A stretch of DNA of 64,000 nt, from NCBI GenBank assembly GCA_019639155.1, contig JAHBSJ010000001.1, positions 186,001 to 250,000 on the forward strand, read 5' to 3'. The notes beneath the pieces were generated by a model. The model was not told the DNA's origin. It ran no database searches and was given only the letters and a program-made list of their open reading frames with translations. Below, piece after piece: positions 8,983 to 17,573 of this stretch; position 1 is the first letter of the stretch; each line of letters begins with the position of its first letter. This DNA comes from Acidobacteriota bacterium. Lineage in GTDB: Bacteria; Acidobacteriota; Blastocatellia; Pyrinomonadales; Pyrinomonadaceae. A program made the translations under genes and the position numbers.

Positions 8983-9356
8983 TGGTGGAGGCGGCGGGAA
9001 TCGAACCCGCATCCAAAGGTTGCGACCAGTGAGATCTACACGTTTATCCGATTCACTTAAGTTTCGCCTGAGAAGAGCAGATGAACCGACAAGACCTCTT
9101 CAAAGGCTAACCCGGCTAACTTTAATGTCACGCCGCAGGTGGAGGCGTAACACGAGCCTGAACTGAGTTATGCCTCGGCGGGTCGCATCAGGCTGACTTC
9201 CCGTGAGACATCGCTGGAGCTAGAGTTAACTAGGCAGCGAGGGCTAATTCTTGATTAGCATTTGTGTTTTGCAAGTTTTGTTAACGGGCTCACCTACAAA
9301 AAGCCCGACGTGCACTCAAAGATCTATACAAGCCCCTGTCGAAGCCTGTCGCCCCC
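8983..9356 (-). ncRNA. ssrA: tmRNA (transfer-messenger RNA)
   Basis: Rescues stalled ribosomes by acting as alanyl-tRNA and then as a short mRNA for a degradation tag. Read on the minus strand it begins GGGGGCGACAGGCTTCGAC and ends with a T-arm (GGTTCGATTCCCGCC) and an encoded CCA at 8983-8985. The acceptor stem pairs GGGGGCG with CGCCTCC (one G-U), and the length is about 374 nt. The tag frame ends in NTNANQELALAA followed by TAG near 9229. The ELALAA end is typical, which supports the frame. The resume codon is not the common GCA: the in-frame codons before the tag are TTG, CAA and AAC. Confidence 0.95.
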
Positions 9357-9461
9357 ATATCAGAACCACACGCGTTAGCGGGTGTCTTCCGAGGAAGGTC
9401 AGTTTACAGGATTGAGATGAAAAATGAAAGAAAACGGATGTATGTAGAGTTCTTCCGCCAG

Positions 9462-10220
9462 TTACAGCTTATATGCGATGACCTCATAGATCGCGTTCTT
9501 GAAAAACATTTTCTTAAGCAGGCTGTCGGGGTCGAGTTTTCTGGAAGCACGCTGAGACGCACGCGTGCCGTCGGCGTTCGAACTCTGTTGGATGATATCG
9601 AGCGGCAATTCGCCGAACACACTTGATATAGATTCCTCCGTCAAATGAACAGTATGGTCTGCAAATGGACTGACCTCGAACGGCAAGCCGATATTTCGCA
9701 AACTGCCGTAAAGCCGCGACGCTTTGTCGTAGAAGGGGTGATGTATGTTGACCGTAAAATAGAGCAGGCCGCCGGGCCTCAGAACGCGAATAAGCTCGTC
9801 GATTATCGCGAACGGATCGGCAGCGTGGTCGATAACGTTGTCGCTGATCACAACGTCAAAAGCGGCGTCGTCAAACGGCAATTCTTCGCCGATCGCTCCG
9901 ACCGTTTGCGATAGGGTCTGCACTTTCGGGAATAGCCTCCGGTAGTCCGCAGCAAGCGGATCGACCCCGATGCAAAAGCCTTTATCGAATCCGAAAACAA
10001 GGCCGTGTGCTCCGCTGCCGACCTCGAGAACGCGGTCATCATCACGCCATGGACGGATCGGTTGGATCCGCTGACGGAACATCATCGATTTCAATGCAGT
10101 ACCGCGCACGAGCTGATCTTCTTCATCGCGTGATCTATCGGCTTTTTCGGTCTGATAGACAAGCTGACGCTCAAGTGCCCGGTCCGCTCTTTTCTTTGAA
10201 ATTGTCGGTTTACTGAACAC
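9462..10220 (-). CDS. Class I SAM-dependent methyltransferase
   Basis: A 252-residue protein with a central methyltransferase type-11 domain: VLEVGSGAHG as the SAM-binding loop, then GVDPL, FDVVISDNVIDH and IRVLRPGGLLYF. The N-terminal 60 residues are charged and the C-terminal part is not recognisable. The substrate is unknown. It lies nine bases downstream of purF on the same strand, and a GT25 glycosyltransferase lies above purF. A role in modifying a surface glycan is possible but only inferred. Confidence 0.78.
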   Translation of the reverse strand: MFSKPTISKKRADRALERQLVYQTEKADRSRDEEDQLVRGTALKSMMFRQRIQPIRPWRDDDRVLEVGSGAHGLVFGFDKGFCIGVDPLAADYRRLFPKVQTLSQTVGAIGEELPFDDAAFDVVISDNVIDHAADPFAIIDELIRVLRPGGLLYFTVNIHHPFYDKASRLYGSLRNIGLPFEVSPFADHTVHLTEESISSVFGELPLDIIQQSSNADGTRASQRASRKLDPDSLLKKMFFKNAIYEVIAYKL

Positions 10221-10228
10221 CGTTTTCG

Positions 10229-11632
10229 CTATTTTCTCGTTGCCGAGGCCGCCCTGTCAGTGGGTATCTCAATTGGATAACGGCCGCTCCAACACGCATT
10301 GCATGTCATCTCGGGATCAAGCCCGATCGCGTCGAGCATTCCTTCGATCGAAAGATAGCCCAAGCTGTCGGCACCGATAAAATCGCGTATCTCTTCTATG
10401 GACATTCCTGCAGCGATTAGCTGTTCGCGGTCCGGCGTATCGACGCCGTAATAGCACGAATGCGTCGTCGGCGGACACGAGATACGCATATGAACCTCTT
10501 TCGCTCCCGCGTCACGAACCATTTGCACGATCTTCTTCGATGTCGTCCCGCGAACAATAGAATCGTCAACCAGAATGATCCGCTGCCCGCTGATCAGGTC
10601 CTTTATCGGATTCAGTTTCAGGCGGACGCCGAATGATCGGATATTCTGCGTCGGCTCGATAAAGGTGCGGCCGACGTAATGATTGCGGATTATCGCCTGA
10701 CGGAAATTGATTCCGGACCAACGTGCATAACCGATGGCTGCGGCAACCCCGCTGTCCGGCACCGGGACGACGAGATCCGCTTCGACCGGATGCTCTTCGG
10801 CCAGCCGTTTGCCCATCTTGTGCCGTGATTCGTTGACCGACCGGCCGAAAATTATCGAATCGGGCCGTGAGAAATAGACATGTTCGAACGCGCACACCGC
10901 GGGCCGTGTTTGCTCGAAAGGCTTCGAGGAATGAATTCCCTTCTCGTCGATCACGATCATTTCGCCCGGCTCGACCTCGCGTATGTATTCGGCGTCGATC
11001 AGGTCGAAAGAGCACGTCTCGCTCGCAAAGCAGTACGCGCCGCTGTATTTGCCCATTACGAGAGGCCGAAAGCCTCGAGGGTCGCGAACCGCGATCAGTG
11101 CCCATGGCGTGAGGAAAAGCAACGAGAAAGCACCTTCCGTCTTTCGCAGAACCTTCGTTATCGCTTCAATCACATCTCGTGCAGGAGTTCGGGCGATGTC
11201 GTGAAGTATGGTCTCAGTGTCAGACGTCGAAGAAAAGATCGCTCCGGTGCTTTCGAGCTCACGGCGGCGTTCCTCGGCGAACGGGAGATTGCCGTTATGA
11301 CAGACCGCGATGCGGCCGTGCTGGCAGCTGACGGAAAAGGGCTGGACCTCTTTGATGGTATTTCTGCCGGCGGTCGAGTAGCGAGTGTGCCCTATCGCCG
11401 CACGCCCCGGAAGTTTCTGCAGAACAGTCGGGTTCAGAACGTCGGCGATGAGGCCGACGCCCCGCTGTTGTATTAGATCAGGGCCATCAGCGGACACTAT
11501 GCCGCACGCTTCCTGTCCGCGGTGCTGTATGGCGAATAGGCCAAGCTGAGTCAGCGTTGAGGCTTCGTCGTGACCAAATATACCGAAGATGCCGCACTCT
11601 TCTTTTAATTTGTCGCAGAGAATTTCCGCCAT
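10229..11632 (-). CDS. purF: Amidophosphoribosyltransferase
   Basis: First committed step of purine synthesis: PRPP plus glutamine gives 5-phosphoribosylamine. Starting at the ATG at 11632 places Cys13 (EECGIFG) after a 12-residue propeptide, as in Bacillus-type enzymes whose cysteine becomes N-terminal after cleavage. The N-terminal glutaminase domain (GQEACGI, HTRYST) and the C-terminal PRPP site (ILVDDSIVRGTTSK) are intact. Cysteines in CAFEHVYF, THSCYYG and CNACWSGRYP match those that bind a 4Fe-4S cluster in that class. The length is 467 residues. No other pur genes are nearby. Confidence 0.93.
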   Translation of the reverse strand: MAEILCDKLKEECGIFGIFGHDEASTLTQLGLFAIQHRGQEACGIVSADGPDLIQQRGVGLIADVLNPTVLQKLPGRAAIGHTRYSTAGRNTIKEVQPFSVSCQHGRIAVCHNGNLPFAEERRRELESTGAIFSSTSDTETILHDIARTPARDVIEAITKVLRKTEGAFSLLFLTPWALIAVRDPRGFRPLVMGKYSGAYCFASETCSFDLIDAEYIREVEPGEMIVIDEKGIHSSKPFEQTRPAVCAFEHVYFSRPDSIIFGRSVNESRHKMGKRLAEEHPVEADLVVPVPDSGVAAAIGYARWSGINFRQAIIRNHYVGRTFIEPTQNIRSFGVRLKLNPIKDLISGQRIILVDDSIVRGTTSKKIVQMVRDAGAKEVHMRISCPPTTHSCYYGVDTPDREQLIAAGMSIEEIRDFIGADSLGYLSIEGMLDAIGLDPEMTCNACWSGRYPIEIPTDRAASATRK

Positions 11633-11676
11633 TTGCTTTGAGATTATCAAATCATCGGAACGCAATCGAATTCCCT

Positions 11677-12435
11677 TCACGCGGTCAGCGTTTGCATCGG
11701 GTCGGAACTGCTGGCGCTTCGCTGGTCGAAAAGTTTCGTTCGGGAAACGTAAGCCCGTACGTCGCCGTTCATTACGGCATACATCAAGGCGTTGTCAGCA
11801 TTCAGAATGATCGGCGTATTCCACCTAATAAGCGCCTCCGCGGCCGGCCGCGTAATGGTATATGCGTGGCCGAGCAAATGCTTGCCGGAAACGTGGAAAT
11901 GCTCGTTGTACGGCCGGTCGTACAAATTCCGTATCATTGTATGGTTGTATTTCAGGAAGCCCATCGAATGGGAAACGTGATAGACAGCCTGCTTTACGGT
12001 ACCGAACGCAGGCCGCAAACCGCCAGCATCCCAGCCCCAATAAATGAACTCTGCATCGGCCGGTATATTGCGTACTATCGAATCAATAAGTTGCTCGGAC
12101 ACATCGTTAACAATAACGTCGTCCTCGAAAACCAGACAACGCGTCGCGGCGGTGTCGAGAAACCGCTCGTAAATCATTCGATGGCCAAGCGAACAGCAAA
12201 CATGCCCTACGGTCATCGCCCGCCCGCTGCGGTCCGTCTCGACCGCCGTTTCCTCGTCGTAGATGCCTTTGCCCAGCAACTCCTCTTTTGATACGTCGCG
12301 TTTGTCCACGCCGAAGACGAACTCGAAATTCCCTTCGCCGAGTTGTTCGGTGGTGTTTTTTTGACGTTCGACGGCACTCTCAATTGTGAGAACATAAACG
12401 GCGTCGTGAAATTCTCGCAGTGCTGGAAAAAGCAT
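11677..12435 (-). CDS. Glycosyltransferase family 25 (LPS-type) protein
   Basis: A 252-residue protein with the family-25 layout: an N-terminal YVLTIESAVERQ strand, a CSLGHRMIYERFL segment, the acidic CLVFEDDVIV metal-binding motif, and a late GHAYTITRPAA region with NADNALMY. Family-25 enzymes add sugars to LPS or surface glycans. It lies just after the YdeP-like gene on the minus strand (adjacent ends) and before purF, which looks like chance clustering. Acceptor and donor are unknown. Confidence 0.75.
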   Translation of the reverse strand: MLFPALREFHDAVYVLTIESAVERQKNTTEQLGEGNFEFVFGVDKRDVSKEELLGKGIYDEETAVETDRSGRAMTVGHVCCSLGHRMIYERFLDTAATRCLVFEDDVIVNDVSEQLIDSIVRNIPADAEFIYWGWDAGGLRPAFGTVKQAVYHVSHSMGFLKYNHTMIRNLYDRPYNEHFHVSGKHLLGHAYTITRPAAEALIRWNTPIILNADNALMYAVMNGDVRAYVSRTKLFDQRSASSSDPMQTLTA

Positions 12436-12438
12436 TGT

Positions 12439-14730
12439 CTATTGATGTTTTGACTGAGCGACCGACACGACGATGCATTTCGACGTCGGCGTAAAGCTGC
12501 GGCGGGCGTGGCTGCCGAGCGGCACAAGCGGGTTGGCCTCGGGAAAATAGGCAGCGACGCAGCCGCGCGGTATCGCGTATTCCACTATCGTGAAACCGCA
12601 AGCATTACGTTCGCCGTCGTCCCAATAACTTGTGATATCGACCTTTTGGCCTTTCTGCATGCCCAGGTCGGCGATGTCATCGACACTCATAAAGACGACC
12701 ATCCGCCCGCCATCGATACCGCGATAACGGTCGTCAAGGCCGTAGATCGTCGTGTTGAATTGGTCATGCGAACGGATCGTGGTCATCAGAAGACGGCCTT
12801 CGGGGACCTCCGGATACTCAAGTTCCGACGCCTTGAATAAAGCCTTACCGGCAGCGGTCGGAAAGACCCGCTCCCTCGGCGGATTCGGCAGATAAAATCC
12901 GCCGGGCCTTCTGATGCGCTCGTTATAATTCTCAAACCCCGGAACGACACGCTCGATCGCGTTTCGGATCAGATCGTAGTCGGCGGCATATGCGTCCCAA
13001 TCGACATTGCTCCGCTCACCGAGAGTTGCTTTCGCAAGCCGGCAAATTATCCATGTCTCGCTGCGCAGCTGCCGCGACGCCGGTTCGAATACGCCCTTTG
13101 ACATCTGCACGTTCAGCATAGTGCTTTCGGTCGAAACGAATTGTTCGCGTCCTGCCTGCTCATCAACCTCGCTGCGTCCAAGGCACGGCAGTATCAGCGA
13201 TATCTTGCCCGTAGCCAATGCCGTGCGGTTCATCTTTGTGATGACCTGAACGGTCAGATCGCAGTTTTGTAAAGCACCTTCTACGGCCTCTGTATCGGGC
13301 GACGCAGCCGCGAAATTTCCCCCCATTGCGAAAAAGACCTTTGCCGTGCCCTTTTGCATAGCGGCAATAGATTCGACCGTGTTGTAACCGTCGCTTTCCG
13401 GCGTTTTGAAGTCGAATTCGCGTTCGAGATTATCGCGAAATACGGGCGTCATCTTTTCCCAAATGCCCATCGTTCGGTCGCCCTGCACATTCGAATGCCC
13501 GCGAACAGGACACAGCCCCGCACCCTGCCGTCCGATAGAACCGCGGAGAAGATGGAGGTTAACAATATCTTGAATCGTCGCAACCGCGGCCGTGTGCTGA
13601 GTGACGCCCATCGCCCAACATGTGATGAACGAATCCGCGGCGATGATCATTTCGGCAGCCTGGGCGATCTGCTCACGCGTGAGGCCCGAGCCTTGGACAA
13701 TATCGTCCCAAGTGACAGCATCAAGCGATGCGAGAAGTTCGTTATATCCGTCGGTATGTTCCGCGATGAATTTATGATCGAAAACGCTTCCCGGCTCAGT
13801 CTGTTCGCGTTCGAGCATGACCTTCATCAGCCCTTTCAAAACCGCCATATCGCCGCCTATCCTAACGGGAAGATGGAGATCGGCGAGTTTGGCGGGACGG
13901 AAACCTAACACGTTGAATGGATTTCCGTGCTGCGGGTTTGGATCTACAAAACTCGTCAGCCCAACCTCAGGCAGCGGATTTATTGCGATCATTTTCGCAC
14001 CGGCCTTTTTCGCCGCGGCGAGAGATGAGAGCATTCGCGGTGCGTTCGTTCCTGGATTTTGACCGATGACGATGACGAGGTCGGTCTGCTCGAAGTCCTC
14101 AAGCCGAATCGTCGCTTTGCCAAGTCCGATCGATTCCGCAAGAGCTACGCTCGTCGATTCGTGGCACATATTCGAGCAATCGGGAAGATTGTTCGTGCCG
14201 TATTGGCGGACGAAAAGCTGGTAAAGAAATGCGGCCTCATTAGACGTCCTGCCCGAGGTGTAAAAAACAGCCTCATCGGGCGATGCGAGTGAATTCAATT
14301 TCTCAGCGATCAAAGAGATGGCATCTTCCCAAGATATCGGCTCATAATGCGTTCCGCCTTCACGCAATATCAACGGCTCGGTCAAGCGTCCCTGTTTGTT
14401 GAGCCAGAAATCGCTTTTCGCTCTGAGTTCTTCGACAGCATTCTCAGCAAAAAACTCACGACCTATCTTCGCGGTCGTTGCCTCGTCTGACAGAGCCTTG
14501 GCTCCGTTCTCGCAAAATTCGTTGATGGTGCGGTATTCGGGATCGGGCCAGGCACACGATTGGCAATCGATGCCGCCTTTCTGATTGAGATTCAGAAGGC
14601 CGCGAGCACCTCGGATAACGCCCATCTTACCGTAAACATGGCGAAGCGCATTAGTTACGGCGTGAATGCCCGCCGAGGTCTCCGGCGGCGGCGTTATCTT
14701 GAGTTGCGGGATGCTTTTTTCGTCTTTCAT
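12439..14730 (-). CDS. FdhF/YdeP family molybdopterin oxidoreductase
   Basis: A molybdenum-cofactor enzyme of the formate-dehydrogenase-alpha-like YdeP family. From the ATG at 14730 it is 763 residues, matching YdeP proteins. Visible are the CQSCAWPDPE stretch near residue 56 (family-specific, in place of the usual four-cysteine Fe-S motif), GRLTEPLI, SGRTSNEAAFL, CSNMCHEST, QNPGTNAPR and the C-terminal YFPEANPLVP region. An in-frame ATG at 14754 would overlap fdhD by a few codons. The direct link to fdhD, which activates such enzymes, supports a working cofactor enzyme. The natural substrate of this family is not settled. Confidence 0.87.
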   Translation of the reverse strand: MKDEKSIPQLKITPPPETSAGIHAVTNALRHVYGKMGVIRGARGLLNLNQKGGIDCQSCAWPDPEYRTINEFCENGAKALSDEATTAKIGREFFAENAVEELRAKSDFWLNKQGRLTEPLILREGGTHYEPISWEDAISLIAEKLNSLASPDEAVFYTSGRTSNEAAFLYQLFVRQYGTNNLPDCSNMCHESTSVALAESIGLGKATIRLEDFEQTDLVIVIGQNPGTNAPRMLSSLAAAKKAGAKMIAINPLPEVGLTSFVDPNPQHGNPFNVLGFRPAKLADLHLPVRIGGDMAVLKGLMKVMLEREQTEPGSVFDHKFIAEHTDGYNELLASLDAVTWDDIVQGSGLTREQIAQAAEMIIAADSFITCWAMGVTQHTAAVATIQDIVNLHLLRGSIGRQGAGLCPVRGHSNVQGDRTMGIWEKMTPVFRDNLEREFDFKTPESDGYNTVESIAAMQKGTAKVFFAMGGNFAAASPDTEAVEGALQNCDLTVQVITKMNRTALATGKISLILPCLGRSEVDEQAGREQFVSTESTMLNVQMSKGVFEPASRQLRSETWIICRLAKATLGERSNVDWDAYAADYDLIRNAIERVVPGFENYNERIRRPGGFYLPNPPRERVFPTAAGKALFKASELEYPEVPEGRLLMTTIRSHDQFNTTIYGLDDRYRGIDGGRMVVFMSVDDIADLGMQKGQKVDITSYWDDGERNACGFTIVEYAIPRGCVAAYFPEANPLVPLGSHARRSFTPTSKCIVVSVAQSKHQ

Positions 14731-14737
14731 CCTCAGT

Positions 14738-15628
14738 TCATAGGCCGGCAGCATTTTCGTGCATAGCCAACACTCTTTTCTCACCGGTGTAGATATTGAA
14801 GCTGCCGTCGCGGACGAAGCCGAGCAATGTAATATTAAACTCTCCCGCAAGTTCCACGGCCAAACTCGACGGGGCTCCGACCGCCGCAAACACTGAAATA
14901 CCTGCCATCGCAGCCTTTTGTACAAGCTCAAAACTCGCACGCCCGCTCACCAGCAGAATGTTATCTGTCAGCGGCAACTCGCCGTCCAGAAACTTTCTTC
15001 CGATAACTTTATCTAGTGCATTGTGTCGGCCAACGTCCTCACGGACCAGATCAAGATCTCCGTTGCGGCCGAAAAGGGCCGATGCATGCAGTCCGCCCGT
15101 CTGTTCGAAAATGCCTTGTACCGCTCTAAGTGAATCCGGCAGCGACCCGATAACATCCGAGCTGACAACGAGGTCTGAATCAGGCAATCTTTCAGCAGTT
15201 GTCTTGAGAGCTTCTATCGAAGATTTTCCGCACACCCCACAGCTCGACGTTGTATAGAAATGCCGTTCGAGCTTTTTCAGATCGACTAACGAGTCTTCGT
15301 TAAGATCTACGCGGATCGTATTCGAGTTAAGAGCCGCTGCACGGTCGAGCGTTCCGTTCGCCTTGCCGATCTTCGGTCCGCAATGGCGGATCTGTTTGAT
15401 CTGTTCTGGAGTCTTAATGATGCCTTCGGTAAAGAGAAATCCTGCGGCGAGCTCTGCATCGTCGCCGGGCGTCCGCATCGTGATCGAGATCGCTCGGTGT
15501 TTGCCATCGGGAAATCCGAGGCGTATCTCAAGCGGCTCTTCCGTCGCCAAACGGTCTTCAACGACCAACTGATCCCGTTCCCGACTCAGCCGCCGGATCT
15601 GAACACTTGAAATTGATCGCGCCGTCAC
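14738..15628 (-). CDS. fdhD: Formate dehydrogenase accessory sulfurtransferase
   Basis: Transfers sulfur from a cysteine desulfurase to the molybdenum cofactor of formate-dehydrogenase-like enzymes. The CxxC motif TTSSCGVCGKSS places Cys130 and Cys133 as sulfur carriers. GRASFELVQKAAMAG and the late APSSLAVELA stretch are family landmarks. The length is 296 residues with a GTG start at 15628. It lies immediately upstream of the YdeP-like oxidoreductase gene, which is presumably its client. Confidence 0.92.
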   Translation of the reverse strand: MTARSISSVQIRRLSRERDQLVVEDRLATEEPLEIRLGFPDGKHRAISITMRTPGDDAELAAGFLFTEGIIKTPEQIKQIRHCGPKIGKANGTLDRAAALNSNTIRVDLNEDSLVDLKKLERHFYTTSSCGVCGKSSIEALKTTAERLPDSDLVVSSDVIGSLPDSLRAVQGIFEQTGGLHASALFGRNGDLDLVREDVGRHNALDKVIGRKFLDGELPLTDNILLVSGRASFELVQKAAMAGISVFAAVGAPSSLAVELAGEFNITLLGFVRDGSFNIYTGEKRVLAMHENAAGL

Positions 15629-15702
15629 AAAGTGATTTTAGCATTCGCGGGAATTTATCTCGACAAACACCGCCTTTATAGTATGTGCGGCAAAAAACGG
15701 GG

Positions 15703-16188
15703 CTAAGGAGCGCAAATACCCGATCCATTGCAGTTAACCTGTGACGGACATGTCGTTTGAGTTATGCAGCCGCCGGGATTTACACATCGGCAAGAAGTTT
15801 GCGAGAGAACATCGCGGGGCGCAACTAGGGAGGCGACGATTGGAACAGCCAACGCGGTAGAAAGTCCGACCTTGCGGATCATCTCACGCCTGCTTGATAC
15901 TGCCGGCACAGCAGTCGAATTGCCCGACGACAAGAGGCCGTTCTCGTTCAACTGCGTGATCGCCAGATCCACAAAGTCTGTTCCTGTAGGATACCCATAC
16001 TTCTTTTCGATCTCTTTGGCGATATCCTCAACGGAACGCTGCCCGTCGCATTTTGACCACACGAATGCGGCTGTCTCGTTAAGACAGTGTGCGCGATGTT
16101 TGTCTGTGTCGTAAACGAGTGTTTCGACGCCCACTTCCTGAATGACCAATCCTTCAGTTTTTGCCGCCGGAAATTTATGAAATGTCAT
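15703..16188 (-). CDS. PqqD-like domain protein with hydrophobic segment and Cys-rich tail
   Basis: 161 residues in three parts. Residues 1-90 resemble the PqqD / RiPP-recognition fold (ETLVYDTDKHRAHCLNETAAFVW, split here by description, then VEDIAKEIEKKYG and LNENGLLS). Residues 100-128 hold RREMIRKVGLS followed by a hydrophobic run, like an internal export signal. The last 30 residues carry six cysteines at 133, 135, 141, 147, 153 and 159, almost perfectly every sixth residue. The tail recalls the fulvocin-like tails at 29253 and 31434. It stands alone, without a radical-SAM or other maturase gene beside it. It could be a RiPP-like precursor with a built-in recognition domain, or a secreted structural protein. 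Confidence 0.7.
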   Translation of the reverse strand: MTFHKFPAAKTEGLVIQEVGVETLVYDTDKHRAHCLNETAAFVWSKCDGQRSVEDIAKEIEKKYGYPTGTDFVDLAITQLNENGLLSSGNSTAVPAVSSRREMIRKVGLSTALAVPIVASLVAPRDVLSQTSCRCVNPGGCITQTTCPSQVNCNGSGICAP

Positions 16189-16241
16189 GGCTAGCGGAGT
16201 ATAACACTAAAGATCGGTTTTTCAATCCAAATACGAGGGTG

Positions 16242-17564
16242 TCACACTCCCGCGGGAAGGATCCTGCCGCGGCACGTCCCTAGGCCGATGCGGCGAAAGC
16301 CGTCGCGTTCGCAATAGCCTTTCATTATCACTTCGTCGCCGTCTTCTAGGAATCGCCTTTGCTCACCGCTGGGCAGATCGATCGGTTCGGTGCCTCGCCA
16401 AGTGAGTTCCAGCAGGCAGCCGCATTCGTTTTTCTCCTTGCCGCTGACGGTTCCCGAAGCCATCAGATCGCCGGTCTGCAGATTACAGCCGTTCGAAGCA
16501 TGGTGCGTCAGCATCTGGCCTATGGTCCAGTAAAGGTCTTTTGGGTTCGACCGCGAAAGCATGTGCGGCTCGATGTTTTCGTTTCGCATTTTCTCGGTTT
16601 GAATGTAGACCTCAAGATTAATATCGAGGCCGCCGAATTTCTGATTTTGCTCGTCGTTAAGATACTCGAGCGGCTGCGGGTCGTCGGCATCGCGTTCGAA
16701 CGCCGGCGTGCGGAACGGTGCAAGAGCCTCCATCGTAACGACATATGGCGAAATCGTCGTCGCAAAGCTCTTTGATAAAAACGGCCCGAGCGGCTGATAT
16801 TCCCACGCCTGTATGTCGCGTGCCGACCAATCATTCACCAAACAAACGCCGAAAATATGATCTTCGGCATTAGCGATGTCGATCGGCTCGCCCATCTCAT
16901 TTCCCTTGCCGACAAAAAACCCGAGTTCCATTTCGTAATCGAGATTTTTGCACGGAATAAACACCGGCGGTTTCTCTGCATCGCTCCGATTCTGCCCGTG
17001 CGGCCGCCTTACGTCCGTCCCCGAAACCACGATGGACGAAGCCCGCCCGTGATACCCTATCGGGATATATTTATAATTCGGCATCAACGGATTGTCCGGC
17101 CGAAACATCGACCCCACATTCGTCGCGTGATAGATCGAGCAGTAAAAATCGGTGTAGTCGCCGATCGATGAAGGGACAAACATGCTGCACTCAGCAGCTT
17201 CGACCATGTGTTCACCAAGAATCTTACGGTCGGCATCAGAGGCATCAGTTGACAGCAATTTCGACAACCGGCGACGAAGGGCCGTGTATGAACTCTTCTC
17301 TCCTGCGAGTTTATTCAGAGTGCTCTCTGAACCTGCTGCTGCCGCGGCCCTGGTCTCGGCTTCAATAAGTCCGCTGCCGTAACAGCCCCACAGGTCGATG
17401 ACCTTATCACCGATCGGGATCCCAACACGCGGCATGTCGGAATTTTTAGCGCTCGCGAATATACAGAACGGCAGATTCTGTATCGGAAAATCCGTATTCG
17501 GGTCGTTGGCGGATTCGACCCAGCTTTGCAGATTCGGGTCGTGTGTTTCGTTAACTTCGTACAT
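16242..17564 (-). CDS. fahA: Fumarylacetoacetase
   Basis: Last step of tyrosine and homogentisate breakdown, splitting fumarylacetoacetate into fumarate and acetoacetate. The DFYCSIYHATNVGSMFR stretch, GYHGRASSIVVSGT and EMELGFFVGKGNEMG carry the known metal and substrate residues, and the length of 440 is normal. It follows an unknown gene by nine bases on the same strand, so the pair is likely one transcript. Genes for the earlier pathway steps are not in this window. Confidence 0.94.
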   Translation of the reverse strand: MYEVNETHDPNLQSWVESANDPNTDFPIQNLPFCIFASAKNSDMPRVGIPIGDKVIDLWGCYGSGLIEAETRAAAAAGSESTLNKLAGEKSSYTALRRRLSKLLSTDASDADRKILGEHMVEAAECSMFVPSSIGDYTDFYCSIYHATNVGSMFRPDNPLMPNYKYIPIGYHGRASSIVVSGTDVRRPHGQNRSDAEKPPVFIPCKNLDYEMELGFFVGKGNEMGEPIDIANAEDHIFGVCLVNDWSARDIQAWEYQPLGPFLSKSFATTISPYVVTMEALAPFRTPAFERDADDPQPLEYLNDEQNQKFGGLDINLEVYIQTEKMRNENIEPHMLSRSNPKDLYWTIGQMLTHHASNGCNLQTGDLMASGTVSGKEKNECGCLLELTWRGTEPIDLPSGEQRRFLEDGDEVIMKGYCERDGFRRIGLGTCRGRILPAGV

Positions 17565-17573
17565 AGTCGGTGG

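Noticed and set aside
8921..9016. N-terminal extension of the secreted protein at 7736-8920, beginning MDAGSIPAAST
   Set aside because: The extension translates the T-arm and 3' end of the tmRNA gene. The true start is the ATG at 8920, before the signal peptide.
10566..11105. Arg-rich open frame of 179 codons inside purF in another frame
   Set aside because: Same-strand shadow of purF with unusual composition and no ribosome binding site.
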